DNA of 34,137 nt from JBHHXR01 sp046757205 (GCA_046757205.1 JBHHXR010000006.1:1-34137), one strand, 5' to 3'. Positions 26,379 through 34,137 are shown, numbered from the stretch's first letter. The notes: generated by a model from the letters alone, not told the origin. Numbers and translations: made by a program.

Positions 26379-28079
26379 ATGAGCATCGGAATAATCATGT
26401 TGGCGCACAGCCATCTCCACCGTGCGGAAGCGTTCGCGCGGGCGCTGGTGCGTGACGGCTGCAAGGTTGCGATACATGTCGACGGCAAGACGCCGGAGGA
26501 CGAATTCTCGCGGTTCCGCGAGGCGCTGTCACACAACCGGAACATCGTGTTTTCGCCGCGCGTCACCTGCGAATGGGGGGCTTTTTCACTGACGGAGGCC
26601 AGCCTTTCCGCTTCGGAGATTCTGTTGCGCCGCTGGCCCGATGTCAGCCACGTGGCCCAGGTGAGCGGCGCCTGCCTGCCGCTGAGGCCGATCCCCGAGC
26701 TTCAGGTATTCCTGCGCCGCAACCCCGAAAAGGATTTCATCGAAAGCTACTCGGCCTCCGACAGCCGCTGGGTCAAGGCCGGTCTGTCGGAAGAGCGGTT
26801 CCGGTTCTATTTTCCGTTCTGCTGGCGCGAGAGGCGGCGGCTGTTCGACCTTTCCGTCCGGCTGCAGCGGCGGCTGGGGGTTCACAGGGAAATACCCGAC
26901 GGGCTGGAGCCGCACATGGGTTCGCAATGGTGGTGTCTTTCCCGGCGGACGCTGAACGCCATCGTGTCCGATCCAGAACGGCCGAAATACGACCGCTTTT
27001 TCCGCAAGTGCTGGATCCCGGACGAAAGTTATTTCCAGACCCTCGTGCGCAAGCACTCCCGCGATATCGAGTGCCACTCGCTGACCTTCGCGCGCTTCGA
27101 CCACCAGGGCAAGCCGCACATCTTTTACGACGACCACGAATCCTTCCTCGCCGAAAGCGACCGGTTTTTCGCACGCAAGATTTGGCACGGCGCTGACAGG
27201 CTCTACGACCGGTTGCTGGCGCCGCTGCGCCCGGTGCGCGACGCCCCGGAATTCAACCCGCCGTCGCTGGAAACGCAGTTCCGCGAGGCGGCGCGCCGGC
27301 GCAATGAAGGCCGCCGCGGCCTGAGAATGCAGAGCCGCTTTCCCTGCCACTGGCACGAACGCCAGCCGGAGACGGCGCGAACCTACGCCGTGTTCACCGG
27401 CTTCGACCGGGCATTCGCCGACTTCCGCGCCTGGCTTGCGCGGAAGAGCGAAACTTCGGTGCACGGGCGGCTGTTCCGGCCGGACGCCGCCGAGTTCGGC
27501 GCAAACGAGGAATTCGCGGCGGGCAATCTTTCGTCGCATCCCGCGCTGCGGGACTACCGTCCCGACGCATTCCTCGCGAACTTCATCTGGAACAATCGCG
27601 CCACGCATCAGAGCTTCCTTTTCGAGCCGGGCGACGGCCGTTCCGTCGGCGCCTTTTTGGCCCGTGATCCCAACGCGCAGGTTTTCGTCATCACCGGCGC
27701 CTGGCTGACGGAGCTTGCCCTCAGGGCGGATTGCGAAGACGCGGAACTGCGCGCGCGTGCGGCGCGGTATCAGGCCCACGAGCGCGATTACCTGGAGCAT
27801 CTGCGCTGGAATATCCGTGGCCGGACCTGCCACATCTGGAAACTCGGCGAGGCGCTGCGCGAGCCATACCCCTTGCTCTCGGCCGTTCAGGTGGCCCTTG
27901 ACGGCAGACAAAAGAAAGTGCTCATCGGCATGCCGAAGATCCGGACCGTGAGCCGGCTCGAAGCGACGGCACGGCGGATACGCAACCTTGGCATCGATCT
28001 GAGCGATGCCGGGGAGCTGGGCTTCAGCGTCATGGAGCAGCCGGCGAAAGAGGCTTCGGTCGCGTATGCCGGCGGCTGA
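26379..28079 (+). CDS. GT14 / Branch-type beta-1,6-N-acetylglucosaminyltransferase-like protein with large C-terminal domain
   Basis: 566 residues. Residues 1-250 match the core-2/I-branching (GT14) family: IGIIMLAHSHLHRAEAFARA, VAIHVDGKT, CEWGAFSLTEASL, VAQVSGACLPLRPIPEL, GSQWWCLSRRTLNAIV and IPDESYFQTLV. In animals this family adds branching GlcNAc or xylose; bacterial members are mostly uncharacterised. Residues about 300-560 form a second domain of unknown function (FPCHWHERQPETARTYAVF, FIWNNRATHQSFLFEPGD, HLRWNIRGRTCHIWKLGEAL). I believe this corresponds to a Pfam DUF found fused to bacterial Branch domains, but cannot verify the number. The sulfotransferase follows after one base. Confidence 0.8.
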   Translation: MSIGIIMLAHSHLHRAEAFARALVRDGCKVAIHVDGKTPEDEFSRFREALSHNRNIVFSPRVTCEWGAFSLTEASLSASEILLRRWPDVSHVAQVSGACLPLRPIPELQVFLRRNPEKDFIESYSASDSRWVKAGLSEERFRFYFPFCWRERRRLFDLSVRLQRRLGVHREIPDGLEPHMGSQWWCLSRRTLNAIVSDPERPKYDRFFRKCWIPDESYFQTLVRKHSRDIECHSLTFARFDHQGKPHIFYDDHESFLAESDRFFARKIWHGADRLYDRLLAPLRPVRDAPEFNPPSLETQFREAARRRNEGRRGLRMQSRFPCHWHERQPETARTYAVFTGFDRAFADFRAWLARKSETSVHGRLFRPDAAEFGANEEFAAGNLSSHPALRDYRPDAFLANFIWNNRATHQSFLFEPGDGRSVGAFLARDPNAQVFVITGAWLTELALRADCEDAELRARAARYQAHERDYLEHLRWNIRGRTCHIWKLGEALREPYPLLSAVQVALDGRQKKVLIGMPKIRTVSRLEATARRIRNLGIDLSDAGELGFSVMEQPAKEASVAYAGG

Positions 28080-28080
28080 A

Positions 28081-29553
28081 ATGCCGGCCCGCCCACCGGC
28101 ATATTTCGCCATCTTCGCCGCCATGCGAACCGGCTCCAACCTGCTGGAAAAAAGCCTTGAGCTTTACGACGGCATCAAGACCTACGGGGAATTGTTCAAC
28201 CCGGCCTTCATCGGCAAGGCCGGCCGCGAGACGTTTCAGGGCGTCACCCTCGAAGAACGCGAACGGCGGCCGGAAGCCGTGCTCGCGGCGATGCATGCCG
28301 ACAGCGCCGGCGCGACTCCGGGCTTCCGGATATTCGACGGGCACGATACCCGGATAGAAGAGCGGTGTATTGCCGATCCCGATTGCGCCAAGATCGTCCT
28401 CGAAAGGGATCCGCTCGAATCCTATGTTTCCCTGAAGACGGCACGCGCCACGGACCAGTGGATGCTGGGACAGGTTTCGCGGCGAAAATCCGCCAGGACC
28501 GAGTTCGCAGCCGATGAGTTCCGCGCCTATCTCGGCGAGATACGCGGCTACTACGCGCGCATCCGCCGCAAGCTCAAGATTTCCGGCCAGACCGCGTTCT
28601 TCCTGAATTACCGCGATGTGCTCGACGCTGATGTCGTGGCCGGTCTTGCGCGGCATCTCGGAGCGGCGATGCGGCGGAAGCCGGGCCGCGTGCGCATCCG
28701 CCGCCAAAATCCCGAAGCCATGTCCGACCGGGTCGAGAATTTCGAATTCATGCGCCGCGTGGTCAGTGAAATGGGTATTTCGCCACGGGAAATGCCGTTT
28801 GACGACGAGCCGGAGCGCGGCCCGGCGGTACGGCGCATGGTGGCGTCGGAGACCCTGCCGCTGCTTGTAGCCGTCGTACCGGGCTGCCCCGCGCCGGGCC
28901 TGCTGCGGTGGATGCGGGGCGGGGCAGCGGGAAAGGGTGCTGCGGAACCGCCGCCGCGCCGCTTCAGCGACCAAAAGGAGCTGCACGAATGGCTGTCCGC
29001 CAATCCCGGTTTCGTTTGTCTCAGCGTCGTCCGCCACCCCGTGGCGCGCGCCTACGACGTTTTCATGCGGCGGATCTTCGAAGGCGGCTACCCCGCGATC
29101 CGCGAACGGCTGTGCCGGCATTTCGGGCTCGACATTCCACCGGCCGACCAGGTGCGGGCGGGCCGGGATTCGCTGCTGGGCACGGGGTATTCCGCGGCGC
29201 GGCACCGCGATGCCTTCCTTGCCTATCTCGAATTTGTCCGCGCCAACCTTTCCGGCCAGACCGGCATCAGGACCGACCCGGACTGGGCGAGCCAGACGGC
29301 GCATCTCGAGGGTTTCTGCAAGGCGGTGCCGCCTTCGAACATCCTGCACGAAGCTGATGTGCCGCGCGAGATCGCGCGGCTGGCCCGCAAGTGGGGTGTG
29401 GAAGCCCGGCCGGAGGCCGCTGAGGGTCCGGGCGAACCGGAGTTTGCCGGGCTTCATGAAATTTATGACGAAAAGATAGAGCGGCTGGCGCGCAGGGCCT
29501 ATGCCAAGGACTACGTGAAACTCGGGTTCGGCGACTTCGGCGGCGGCGGTTGA
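28081..29553 (+). CDS. Putative two-domain PAPS-dependent sulfotransferase
   Basis: 490 residues from the ATG at 28081, two bases after the upstream stop; an alternative ATG at 28066 would add five residues. The N-terminal half looks like an Stf0/NodH-type carbohydrate sulfotransferase: 5'-phosphosulfate loop AAMRTGSNLLEKSLE (MRTGSN at residues 15-20), then the 3'-phosphate motif ERDPLESYVSLK (R109 to S117). The C-terminal half resembles a second sulfotransferase of the Sulfotransfer_2 type. It has a degenerate loop at about 261-275 (LLVAVVPGCPAPGLL), LSVVRHPVARAYDVF with VVRHP at 316-320, and a final IYDEKIERLARRAYAKDY typical of that family's end. The second loop lacks the usual lysine or arginine, so that half may be inactive. 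The target is probably the polysaccharide made by the neighbours. Confidence 0.75.
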   Translation: MPARPPAYFAIFAAMRTGSNLLEKSLELYDGIKTYGELFNPAFIGKAGRETFQGVTLEERERRPEAVLAAMHADSAGATPGFRIFDGHDTRIEERCIADPDCAKIVLERDPLESYVSLKTARATDQWMLGQVSRRKSARTEFAADEFRAYLGEIRGYYARIRRKLKISGQTAFFLNYRDVLDADVVAGLARHLGAAMRRKPGRVRIRRQNPEAMSDRVENFEFMRRVVSEMGISPREMPFDDEPERGPAVRRMVASETLPLLVAVVPGCPAPGLLRWMRGGAAGKGAAEPPPRRFSDQKELHEWLSANPGFVCLSVVRHPVARAYDVFMRRIFEGGYPAIRERLCRHFGLDIPPADQVRAGRDSLLGTGYSAARHRDAFLAYLEFVRANLSGQTGIRTDPDWASQTAHLEGFCKAVPPSNILHEADVPREIARLARKWGVEARPEAAEGPGEPEFAGLHEIYDEKIERLARRAYAKDYVKLGFGDFGGGG

Positions 29554-29565
29554 CGCCGCGCCGCG

Positions 29566-30030
29566 TCACGCCGCGCGAGAGGCGGGCGGTTCGGTAAGAA
29601 TGGCGTAAAGCGCGGACGGCTCCTCGGTGGAACGGAGCTTGGCGCGGACCGCCGCGTCGCGCAGCGTCCGCGACACCCGGGCCAGAGCCTTCAGATGCTC
29701 GGCCCCGGCGCCGTCGGGCGCGAACAGGGCAAAGACGAGATCGACGGGTTCCTTGTCAACCGCCTCGAAGTCGACCGGCTTGTCGAGCTTGACGAAGAGC
29801 CCGACGACCTTGTCCAGACCGGGCATGCGCGCGTGCGGAATCGCCACGCCGTGGCCCATGCCGGTGGGCCCCAGCAATTCCCGCTCCTGCAATGCGTTGA
29901 AGGTCTCTTTCTGGGGCAGACCGCAGACGGAATGCGCCATTTCCGCCAACTCCTGCAGAAGGCGCTTCTTGCTCGCCACTTTCAGATGGCCCGACACGGC
30001 GTCGGTTGAAATGATCTCGGAAAGTTCCAT
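29566..30030 (-). CDS. ptsN: PTS IIA-like nitrogen-regulatory protein PtsN (EIIA-Ntr)
   Basis: Terminal phosphoacceptor of the nitrogen phosphotransferase chain (PtsP-PtsO-PtsN), a regulatory protein that does not transport sugar. It has 154 residues. The phosphorylated histidine is H66 in GHGVAIPHARMPGLD. LLGPTGMGHG before it, and VDLVFALFAPDGAGAEHLKA, fit the EIIA-Ntr fold. It follows hpf by 34 bases in the order lptC-lptA-lptB-rpoN-hpf-ptsN, conserved across proteobacteria. It converges on the sulfotransferase gene, with only 12 bases between the two stop codons. Confidence 0.95.
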   Translation of the reverse strand: MELSEIISTDAVSGHLKVASKKRLLQELAEMAHSVCGLPQKETFNALQERELLGPTGMGHGVAIPHARMPGLDKVVGLFVKLDKPVDFEAVDKEPVDLVFALFAPDGAGAEHLKALARVSRTLRDAAVRAKLRSTEEPSALYAILTEPPASRAA

Positions 30031-30064
30031 TCAGCTTTCTCTTGATTGACGCGCGACGGGAAAC

Positions 30065-30643
30065 CTACTGCCGGGCATTCCGGGGGTCTATCCAACCGAC
30101 GTTGCCATCTTCTCGCCGATAAACGACATTGACGCCGCCATGCGCGTCGTTGCGGAACACAAGAAGCGGCGCGCCGGCCAGTTCCATCTGCATCACCGCT
30201 TCACCGACCGACAGGGATTTCACCTTGGTCTGGGTTTCCGCGACGATCACCGGCTGCAGAGATTCCGGTTCCGGCGCCTCCTCGTCGCTGTTGCCGGCCA
30301 GCACGTAGGCGTTGGCCATGATCGCCTCGATCGGATCGGGCCGGTTCTTGTGGTGATCCTTGAGCCGCCTCTTGTAACGGCGCAACTGCTTTTCAAGGCG
30401 GTCCGCGGCATTGTCAAACGAACTGTAGATCTCGTTTGCCGATCCGTGCGACTGGGCCGTCAGCCCGGTGGAGAGATGAACCGAACAGTCGCACACGAAG
30501 GCGTGACCGTTACGGGAAAACGTGACGGCAGCCTCTACCGGACGCTCGGCATATTTCCCGATTGCAACCTGGATTTCCGATTCCACGTGGCTGCGAAGCG
30601 CTTCACCGATGTTAATGTGTTTACCTGTAACCTGAATTCTCAT
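30065..30643 (-). CDS. hpf: Ribosome hibernation-promoting factor, long form (HPF/RaiA family)
   Basis: Binds the decoding centre of resting 30S subunits and, in the long form, pairs ribosomes into 100S dimers. It has 192 residues. The N-terminal S30AE domain (MRIQVTGKHINIGEALRSHV to about RLEKQLRRYKRRLKDHH) is followed by a linker. The C-terminal dimerisation domain has KSLSVGEAVMQMELAGAPLL and NVVYRREDGNVGWIDP. The ATG at 30641-30643 is preceded by GGAGAGGATCG. A further upstream ATG would add 42 basic, unconserved residues. It lies between rpoN and ptsN with its own likely promoter. Confidence 0.95.
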   Translation of the reverse strand: MRIQVTGKHINIGEALRSHVESEIQVAIGKYAERPVEAAVTFSRNGHAFVCDCSVHLSTGLTAQSHGSANEIYSSFDNAADRLEKQLRRYKRRLKDHHKNRPDPIEAIMANAYVLAGNSDEEAPEPESLQPVIVAETQTKVKSLSVGEAVMQMELAGAPLLVFRNDAHGGVNVVYRREDGNVGWIDPRNARQ

Positions 30644-30660
30644 CGATCCTCTCCGCCTCA

Positions 30661-30677
30661 ACCGAATCCGCTTCGGT
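30661..30677 (-). other. Leader hairpin just upstream of the hpf ribosome-binding site
   Basis: ACCGAA (30661-30666) and TTCGGT (30672-30677) form a perfect six-base-pair stem with a five-base loop. It lies 18 bases before the hpf start codon, next to the Shine-Dalgarno sequence at about 30646-30656. It might influence translation. Only the pairing is certain. Confidence 0.4.
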
Positions 30678-30710
30678 CGTTTGCGAACCGACCTGTTCTG
30701 CGGCGCGCGG

Positions 30711-30739
30711 AAACTATGGTCAGCCAAATCCCGAGTCAA
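30711..30739 (-). promoter_or_regulatory. Candidate promoter for hpf-ptsN
   Basis: On the minus strand, TTGACT (30739-30734, five of six consensus bases) is followed after 17 bases by TAGTTT (30716-30711). It sits in the 135-base rpoN-hpf spacer, the only long gap in this block, and would give a leader of about 60 bases. The -35 is good and the -10 weak. Confidence 0.45.
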
Positions 30740-30778
30740 CCGCAGAGTTCCCGGCCGCGCCGAAGCCACGGCACCGAC

Positions 30779-32170
30779 TCACGAACGCCGCTGCCTGCGC
30801 TTTACGGATGACGGGATTTTCATGCCTTCACGATATTTCGCAACCGTTCGCCGCGCAACCGCCACACCCTCGCGCGAAAGGATTTCGGCAATCCTGTCGT
30901 CGGATATCACGGCGTCCGGTTTTTCGTTGGAGATCAATTGCCTGATCCTGTCGCGGATGGCTGCCGACGAGATCCCGGAGCCGTTTTCACCACCCGGTAG
31001 CCCGGTCGTGAAGAAGAACTTCAACTCGAAAGTGCCCCGTGGACAGACCATGTACTTGTTGCCCGCCGCCCGGCTGACGGTCGATTCGTGCATCCCGAGG
31101 CGATCGGCCACCGCCTTCAATGTCAGGGGCTGCATCCGCGATATTCCGAATTCCAGAAAACCGGTCTGCCGCCGCACGATTTCGCTGGCAACACACAGGA
31201 TGGTCCGGGCCCGCTGGTCCAGCGCCTTGGAAAGCCAGCTCACCTGGCGCCGGCAGTCGGACAGGAAAAGCCGGGTTTCGCGATCCTGCGCGCTGACGGT
31301 GGACGCGTAACGGCTGTCGATCAGCACCTTGGGAAGGTTATCCGGATTGAGATCGATAACCCATTGGTCGGTCGCGGCCTTGCGGACGATGATGTCGGGG
31401 ATCACCGTCTGCACCGGCGCGTGCTGGAAGCGCAGCCCCGGCTTGGGGTCGAGTCTCCGAAGAATGGCGAGGCGTTTTTCCATCGACCGCGGGTCCGCCC
31501 CGGTTTCCGCGGCCAGCCGCCGGACATCGCCGGACGCCACGGCATCCAGCCGCTCAAGCAGCACGCGCATGATGCTGTCGTGTCGTCCGGAGGCGCGCAG
31601 CTGCAGGGCCAGACACTCCGACAGATCGCGCGCGCCGAAACCCGCGGGCGCACAGGCCTGCACGGCTCGCAGCGCGCGTTCGACGAGGTCCACGACGACG
31701 CCGGCCCTGTCGGCGATCTCGAACAACGGCGTGCGCAGATATCCGTCATCATCCAGTTCGTTCACGATCAGATGGGCGAGCACTTCCACTTCCGGCGAAT
31801 GTCGCGACAGCCTGATCTGGTGCCCCAGATGCTCGCGCAGGGAAACCTTTTCCTCCACCTGTTCGAGAGGGTCGTGGCGTCCGTCGGACGGCTGTCCGCC
31901 CGATCCGGCGCCGGTGCGCCGCGCGGTTTCACGGGGCGCCTCCGGCAGACCCTCATACGCGGCGGGGGCCTCACCGGAAACCGGCGTTGCCCCGGCGCCA
32001 CCTTCGAGGTTGCTGTTCAGATCGACCAGCGGGTTCTGTTCGGCGATCTCCGCTATGAAGGCGCGCGCCTCGACATTCGACATCAGCAGCAGCTTCATCG
32101 CTTGCTGCATTTGCGGGGTCATCGTCAGCGACGTTGACGTTCTTGGCGCTAGTTTCGGCTTCAGGGACAT
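30779..32170 (-). CDS. rpoN: RNA polymerase sigma-54 factor RpoN
   Basis: Alternative sigma factor for promoters with -24/-12 elements, requiring an AAA+ activator. It has 463 residues, slightly shorter than the commonest 470-510. Region I has the Gln/Leu-rich helix TPQMQQAMKLLLMSNVEARA and AEQNPLVDLN. A short acidic/variable linker (about residues 55-105) follows. The core-binding and DNA-binding parts include LNPDNLPKVLIDSRYAS and LGMHESTVSRAAGNKYM with FELKFFFTTG. The RpoN box ARRTVAKYRE is at residues 439-448. It is downstream of lptB (51-base spacer holding a GC-rich CGGTCC/GGACCG stem at 32189-32206) and upstream of hpf. Confidence 0.96.
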   Translation of the reverse strand: MSLKPKLAPRTSTSLTMTPQMQQAMKLLLMSNVEARAFIAEIAEQNPLVDLNSNLEGGAGATPVSGEAPAAYEGLPEAPRETARRTGAGSGGQPSDGRHDPLEQVEEKVSLREHLGHQIRLSRHSPEVEVLAHLIVNELDDDGYLRTPLFEIADRAGVVVDLVERALRAVQACAPAGFGARDLSECLALQLRASGRHDSIMRVLLERLDAVASGDVRRLAAETGADPRSMEKRLAILRRLDPKPGLRFQHAPVQTVIPDIIVRKAATDQWVIDLNPDNLPKVLIDSRYASTVSAQDRETRLFLSDCRRQVSWLSKALDQRARTILCVASEIVRRQTGFLEFGISRMQPLTLKAVADRLGMHESTVSRAAGNKYMVCPRGTFELKFFFTTGLPGGENGSGISSAAIRDRIRQLISNEKPDAVISDDRIAEILSREGVAVARRTVAKYREGMKIPSSVKRRQRRS

Positions 32171-32221
32171 CGTGAAATTCGATCCGGCCGGTCCCGGCCC
32201 GGACCGCGCAGGCTGATGCGG

Positions 32222-32980
32222 TCAGAACCTGAATTTCTCTCCGAGGTAGACACGCCGGACATTGTCATCCCGAACCACTTCATCCGGCACGCCGCTCATC
32301 AACACCACGCCATCATGCAGGATATACGCGCGATCGACAATCTCCAAGGTCTCGCGGACGTTGTGATCGGTGATCAGAACGCCGATCCCCCGGTCCTTGA
32401 GGTGGGAGACCAGACCGCGGATTTCCCCCACCGCGATCGGATCGACGCCCGCGAACGGTTCGTCGAGAAGAACATAATTCGGCTGGCCGGCAAGGCATCT
32501 GGCGATCTCCACGCGGCGCCGCTCGCCGCCCGAGAGCGACAACGCCGGGGCCCGCCGCAAATGGGTGATGGAAAATTCCGCCAGCAACTCGTCGAGCAGG
32601 GTCTCCCGCCGGTGCCGGTCCTTCACCGACAGCTCCAGCACCGCCCGGATGTTGTCTTCCACCGACAGCCCGCGGAACACCGACGCTTCCTGCGGCAGGT
32701 AGCCGATACCAAGCTTGGCACGGCGGTACATCGGCAGATAGGTCACGTCGTGCCCGTCGATCTCGACGCTCCCGGAATCCGGCGTGACGAGCCCGGCGAT
32801 GATGTAAAAGCAGGTAGTCTTGCCCGCCCCGTTGGGCCCGAGCAGCGCAACCACCTCGCTGCGGTCGAGCGTGACCGAGACGTCGCGCAGCACCGGCCGC
32901 TTGTTGTAGGTTTTGCCGATCCCGCTGACACGCAGCCCGGCGGAGCCCTCCGTGACGGTCAGTCCCGGCTGCAACCTCAT
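32222..32980 (-). CDS. lptB: LPS export ABC transporter ATPase LptB
   Basis: Cytoplasmic ATPase of the LptB2FG complex that extracts LPS from the inner membrane and drives it across the periplasm. It has 252 residues. Walker A GPNGAGKTT is at residues 48-56. The Q-loop is in GIGYLPQEASVFRGLSVEDN, the ABC signature is LSGGERRRVEIAR, Walker B is YVLLDEPFAGVDP, and the switch histidine is in LITDHNVRE. The start codon overlaps the lptA stop (ATGA). LptF and LptG are not in the window. Confidence 0.96.
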   Translation of the reverse strand: MRLQPGLTVTEGSAGLRVSGIGKTYNKRPVLRDVSVTLDRSEVVALLGPNGAGKTTCFYIIAGLVTPDSGSVEIDGHDVTYLPMYRRAKLGIGYLPQEASVFRGLSVEDNIRAVLELSVKDRHRRETLLDELLAEFSITHLRRAPALSLSGGERRRVEIARCLAGQPNYVLLDEPFAGVDPIAVGEIRGLVSHLKDRGIGVLITDHNVRETLEIVDRAYILHDGVVLMSGVPDEVVRDDNVRRVYLGEKFRF

Positions 32981-33552
32981 TCGGTTTCCCCGGTTTCGCC
33001 GGCACTGCCTTCCGGGGCCGCCTCCTGCTTCGGCTGAATGACCGTGCGCACGCGGCCTTCCACGCGGGCCGTGCCATCGTTCAGGTTCACCACCGCGACA
33101 TTCCCGGCGATCAGGCTCTGGCCCTGCGTCAGGAGGACGTCCTCTTCCATGCGGATCAGGCCGGCCGTGACATCGTAGTCGGCTCTCTGAGCCTTTGCGG
33201 TCTCCTTGCCGTTCGTCACGTAAACGTTTCCGGTTGCCAGCATGCGGGTTATGGTCGTGTCGCCGCTCTCTTCCTGCTTCGAGTAAAACACCTTGACGCG
33301 GTCCGCATTCAACCGCAACTCGCCCTGAACCGCCTCGACATCGCCCTCGAAGATGGCGTTGCCCGTGGTCTGGTCCACCATGAGAGAGTCGGAAACCACC
33401 TCGACCGGCAGCGAAGAATCGAGCTTGAACCCCTCGAACGGCACCTGCGCGCCCTGCCCGAACGCCCCGGCGCCGGCAAGTCCCGCAAGCAGGCAGGCGG
33501 CAAGTATTCTGTTCATTGTCTTCATCTTATTGCTCATTTGGTTAGCCATCAT
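32977..33552 (-). CDS. lptA: LPS transport periplasmic bridge protein LptA
   Basis: Periplasmic protein whose beta-jellyroll strings join LptC to LptD and carry LPS to the outer membrane. It has 191 residues. The signal peptide is visible: basic MKTMNR (residues 10-15), hydrophobic ILAACLLAGLAGAGAF, with cleavage around residue 32-35. The OstA-like core includes VEVVSDSLMVDQTTGNAIFE, GDVEAVQGELRLNADRVKV and GNVYVTNGKETAKAQRADYD. The C-terminal tail is Glu/Gly-rich. Several Met codons lie at the start (residues 1, 2, 6, 10, 13). The first, overlapping lptC by four bases, is used here, though a later one is possible. Confidence 0.92.
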   Translation of the reverse strand: MMANQMSNKMKTMNRILAACLLAGLAGAGAFGQGAQVPFEGFKLDSSLPVEVVSDSLMVDQTTGNAIFEGDVEAVQGELRLNADRVKVFYSKQEESGDTTITRMLATGNVYVTNGKETAKAQRADYDVTAGLIRMEEDVLLTQGQSLIAGNVAVVNLNDGTARVEGRVRTVIQPKQEAAPEGSAGETGETE

Positions 33553-34137
33553 CCGCCGTTTTTCGGGACAAACAAGAGCTTAACTCTGTTTTCAAACCAG
33601 ATGACGGTGTTTTTACCACTAGGACTGGCTGGATTCTGCCGCTGGAACATCCGGAACGAACCCGCGTCGATCCGGCCCAGCGGCCCGGTCGCCACAACCG
33701 GCCGGTTGCTGGCAATCGTTCCTTCGCGGAAATCCGCGGTCGCGGTCTCGCCGCGCGCCACGTATCCGTCCGAGGTCGTGACCACGACATGGCCGTCAAA
33801 CCTCCCCCTCTGGTCCAGAAGCCAGATATCCGCCGTATCGGAGGCCAGCGTGACACGGGTTCCGTCCGGATAGTCGATCTTCCCGGTGAACACGGTGGCC
33901 GTCAGCAATTTCGGCTCGGGCGAGTCGGGGATCACCAGTTCCGCCCGGAATTCATAGGCTTCGCCGTCGTCGCCGCGTCCGGAAAAGACCGCGTTCTTGA
34001 CCCTGAGCGCCGATCGGAGCTCCTCCAGATCGGCCTTGGAAAACACCAGCCCGGTGCCTTCGAAATTCTCCGGCGGCGAAACCAGGAAGACGCTGGCGAC
34101 CAGAACCACCGCGGCCAGCGGCAGGGCGATCTTGGTG
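33549..34137 (-). CDS. lptC: LPS export protein LptC, N-terminus cut by window edge
   Basis: Inner-membrane-anchored bitopic protein that hands LPS from LptB2FG to LptA. The visible part is 196 residues. It begins in the N-terminal membrane anchor: read up to the window edge the frame gives TKIALPLAAVVLVASVFLVS, so the true start is just beyond base 34137. The GTG at 34107-34109 lies inside this anchor and is not the start. The periplasmic part (ATVFTGKIDYPDGTRVTLAS, GRFDGHVVVTTSDGYVARGE, GRIDAGSFRMF) fits the LptC/YrbK family. The stop overlaps the lptA start. Downstream lptA and lptB support the call. Confidence 0.88.
   Translation of the reverse strand, partial: TKIALPLAAVVLVASVFLVSPPENFEGTGLVFSKADLEELRSALRVKNAVFSGRGDDGEAYEFRAELVIPDSPEPKLLTATVFTGKIDYPDGTRVTLASDTADIWLLDQRGRFDGHVVVTTSDGYVARGETATADFREGTIASNRPVVATGPLGRIDAGSFRMFQRQNPASPSGKNTVIWFENRVKLLFVPKNGG

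Noticed and set aside
26586..28139. 517-codon minus-strand frame opposite the GT14 gene
   Set aside because: It is a shadow of the plus-strand gene, whose family motifs are clear, and it lacks protein-like hydrophobic pattern or a ribosome-binding site.
30579..30594. Second parS-like site (TTCCACGTGG core) in hpf
   Set aside because: Only the central ten bases resemble parS; the outer bases do not form the palindrome.

Overview
The window is a GC-rich stretch of an alphaproteobacterial chromosome, probably close to the replication origin. The evidence is the gene order mnmG-rsmG-parA-parB with a perfect parS palindrome inside rsmG, followed by hemW/rdgB/rph, hrcA-grpE, dnaK-dnaJ, and the lptC-lptA-lptB-rpoN-hpf-ptsN block. 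The order within the class cannot be fixed from the sequence. The mbfA gene, the two-domain malic enzyme and the capsule-type KdsB would all fit Hyphomicrobiales or Rhodobacterales-like lineages. No tRNA, rRNA, CRISPR array, transposase or integrase is visible, and no gap between genes exceeds about 180 bases.

Region 1 (1-3378, plus strand): tRNA/rRNA modification and chromosome segregation (end of mnmG, rsmG, parA, parB). The genes overlap or nearly touch and form one operon. Region 2 (3449-7784): a minus-strand operon rph-rdgB-hemW diverges from hrcA-grpE. Region 3 (7795-17119): mutS (minus), an Er-VIT iron exporter (mbfA, plus), NADP-type malic enzyme (maeB, plus), then the dnaK-dnaJ chaperone operon (minus). 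Region 4 (17298-18286): an AlkB-type dioxygenase (plus) and a small hotdog thioesterase (minus).

Region 5 (18300-29553) is the accessory part and the most interesting. It holds a KpsM-like polysaccharide export permease, transcribed divergently from a nine-gene plus-strand run: cysQ, kdsB, a GT2 glycosyltransferase, galU, galE, a GT4 glycosyltransferase, a second GT2-like glycosyltransferase, a GT14/Branch-type glycosyltransferase with a large extra C-terminal domain, and a sulfotransferase that appears to have two sulfotransferase halves. Together they look like a pathway for a sulfated, Kdo-containing surface polysaccharide. GalU and GalE would supply UDP-sugars, KdsB CMP-Kdo, the four glycosyltransferases the chain, the sulfotransferase the sulfate, CysQ would clear the PAP by-product, and the permease would export the product. 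This reading is inference from families and neighbourhood.

Region 6 (29566-34137, minus strand): lptC (cut by the window edge), lptA and lptB overlap by four bases each, followed by rpoN, hpf and ptsN. This is the conserved LPS-transport/sigma-54/nitrogen-PTS block.
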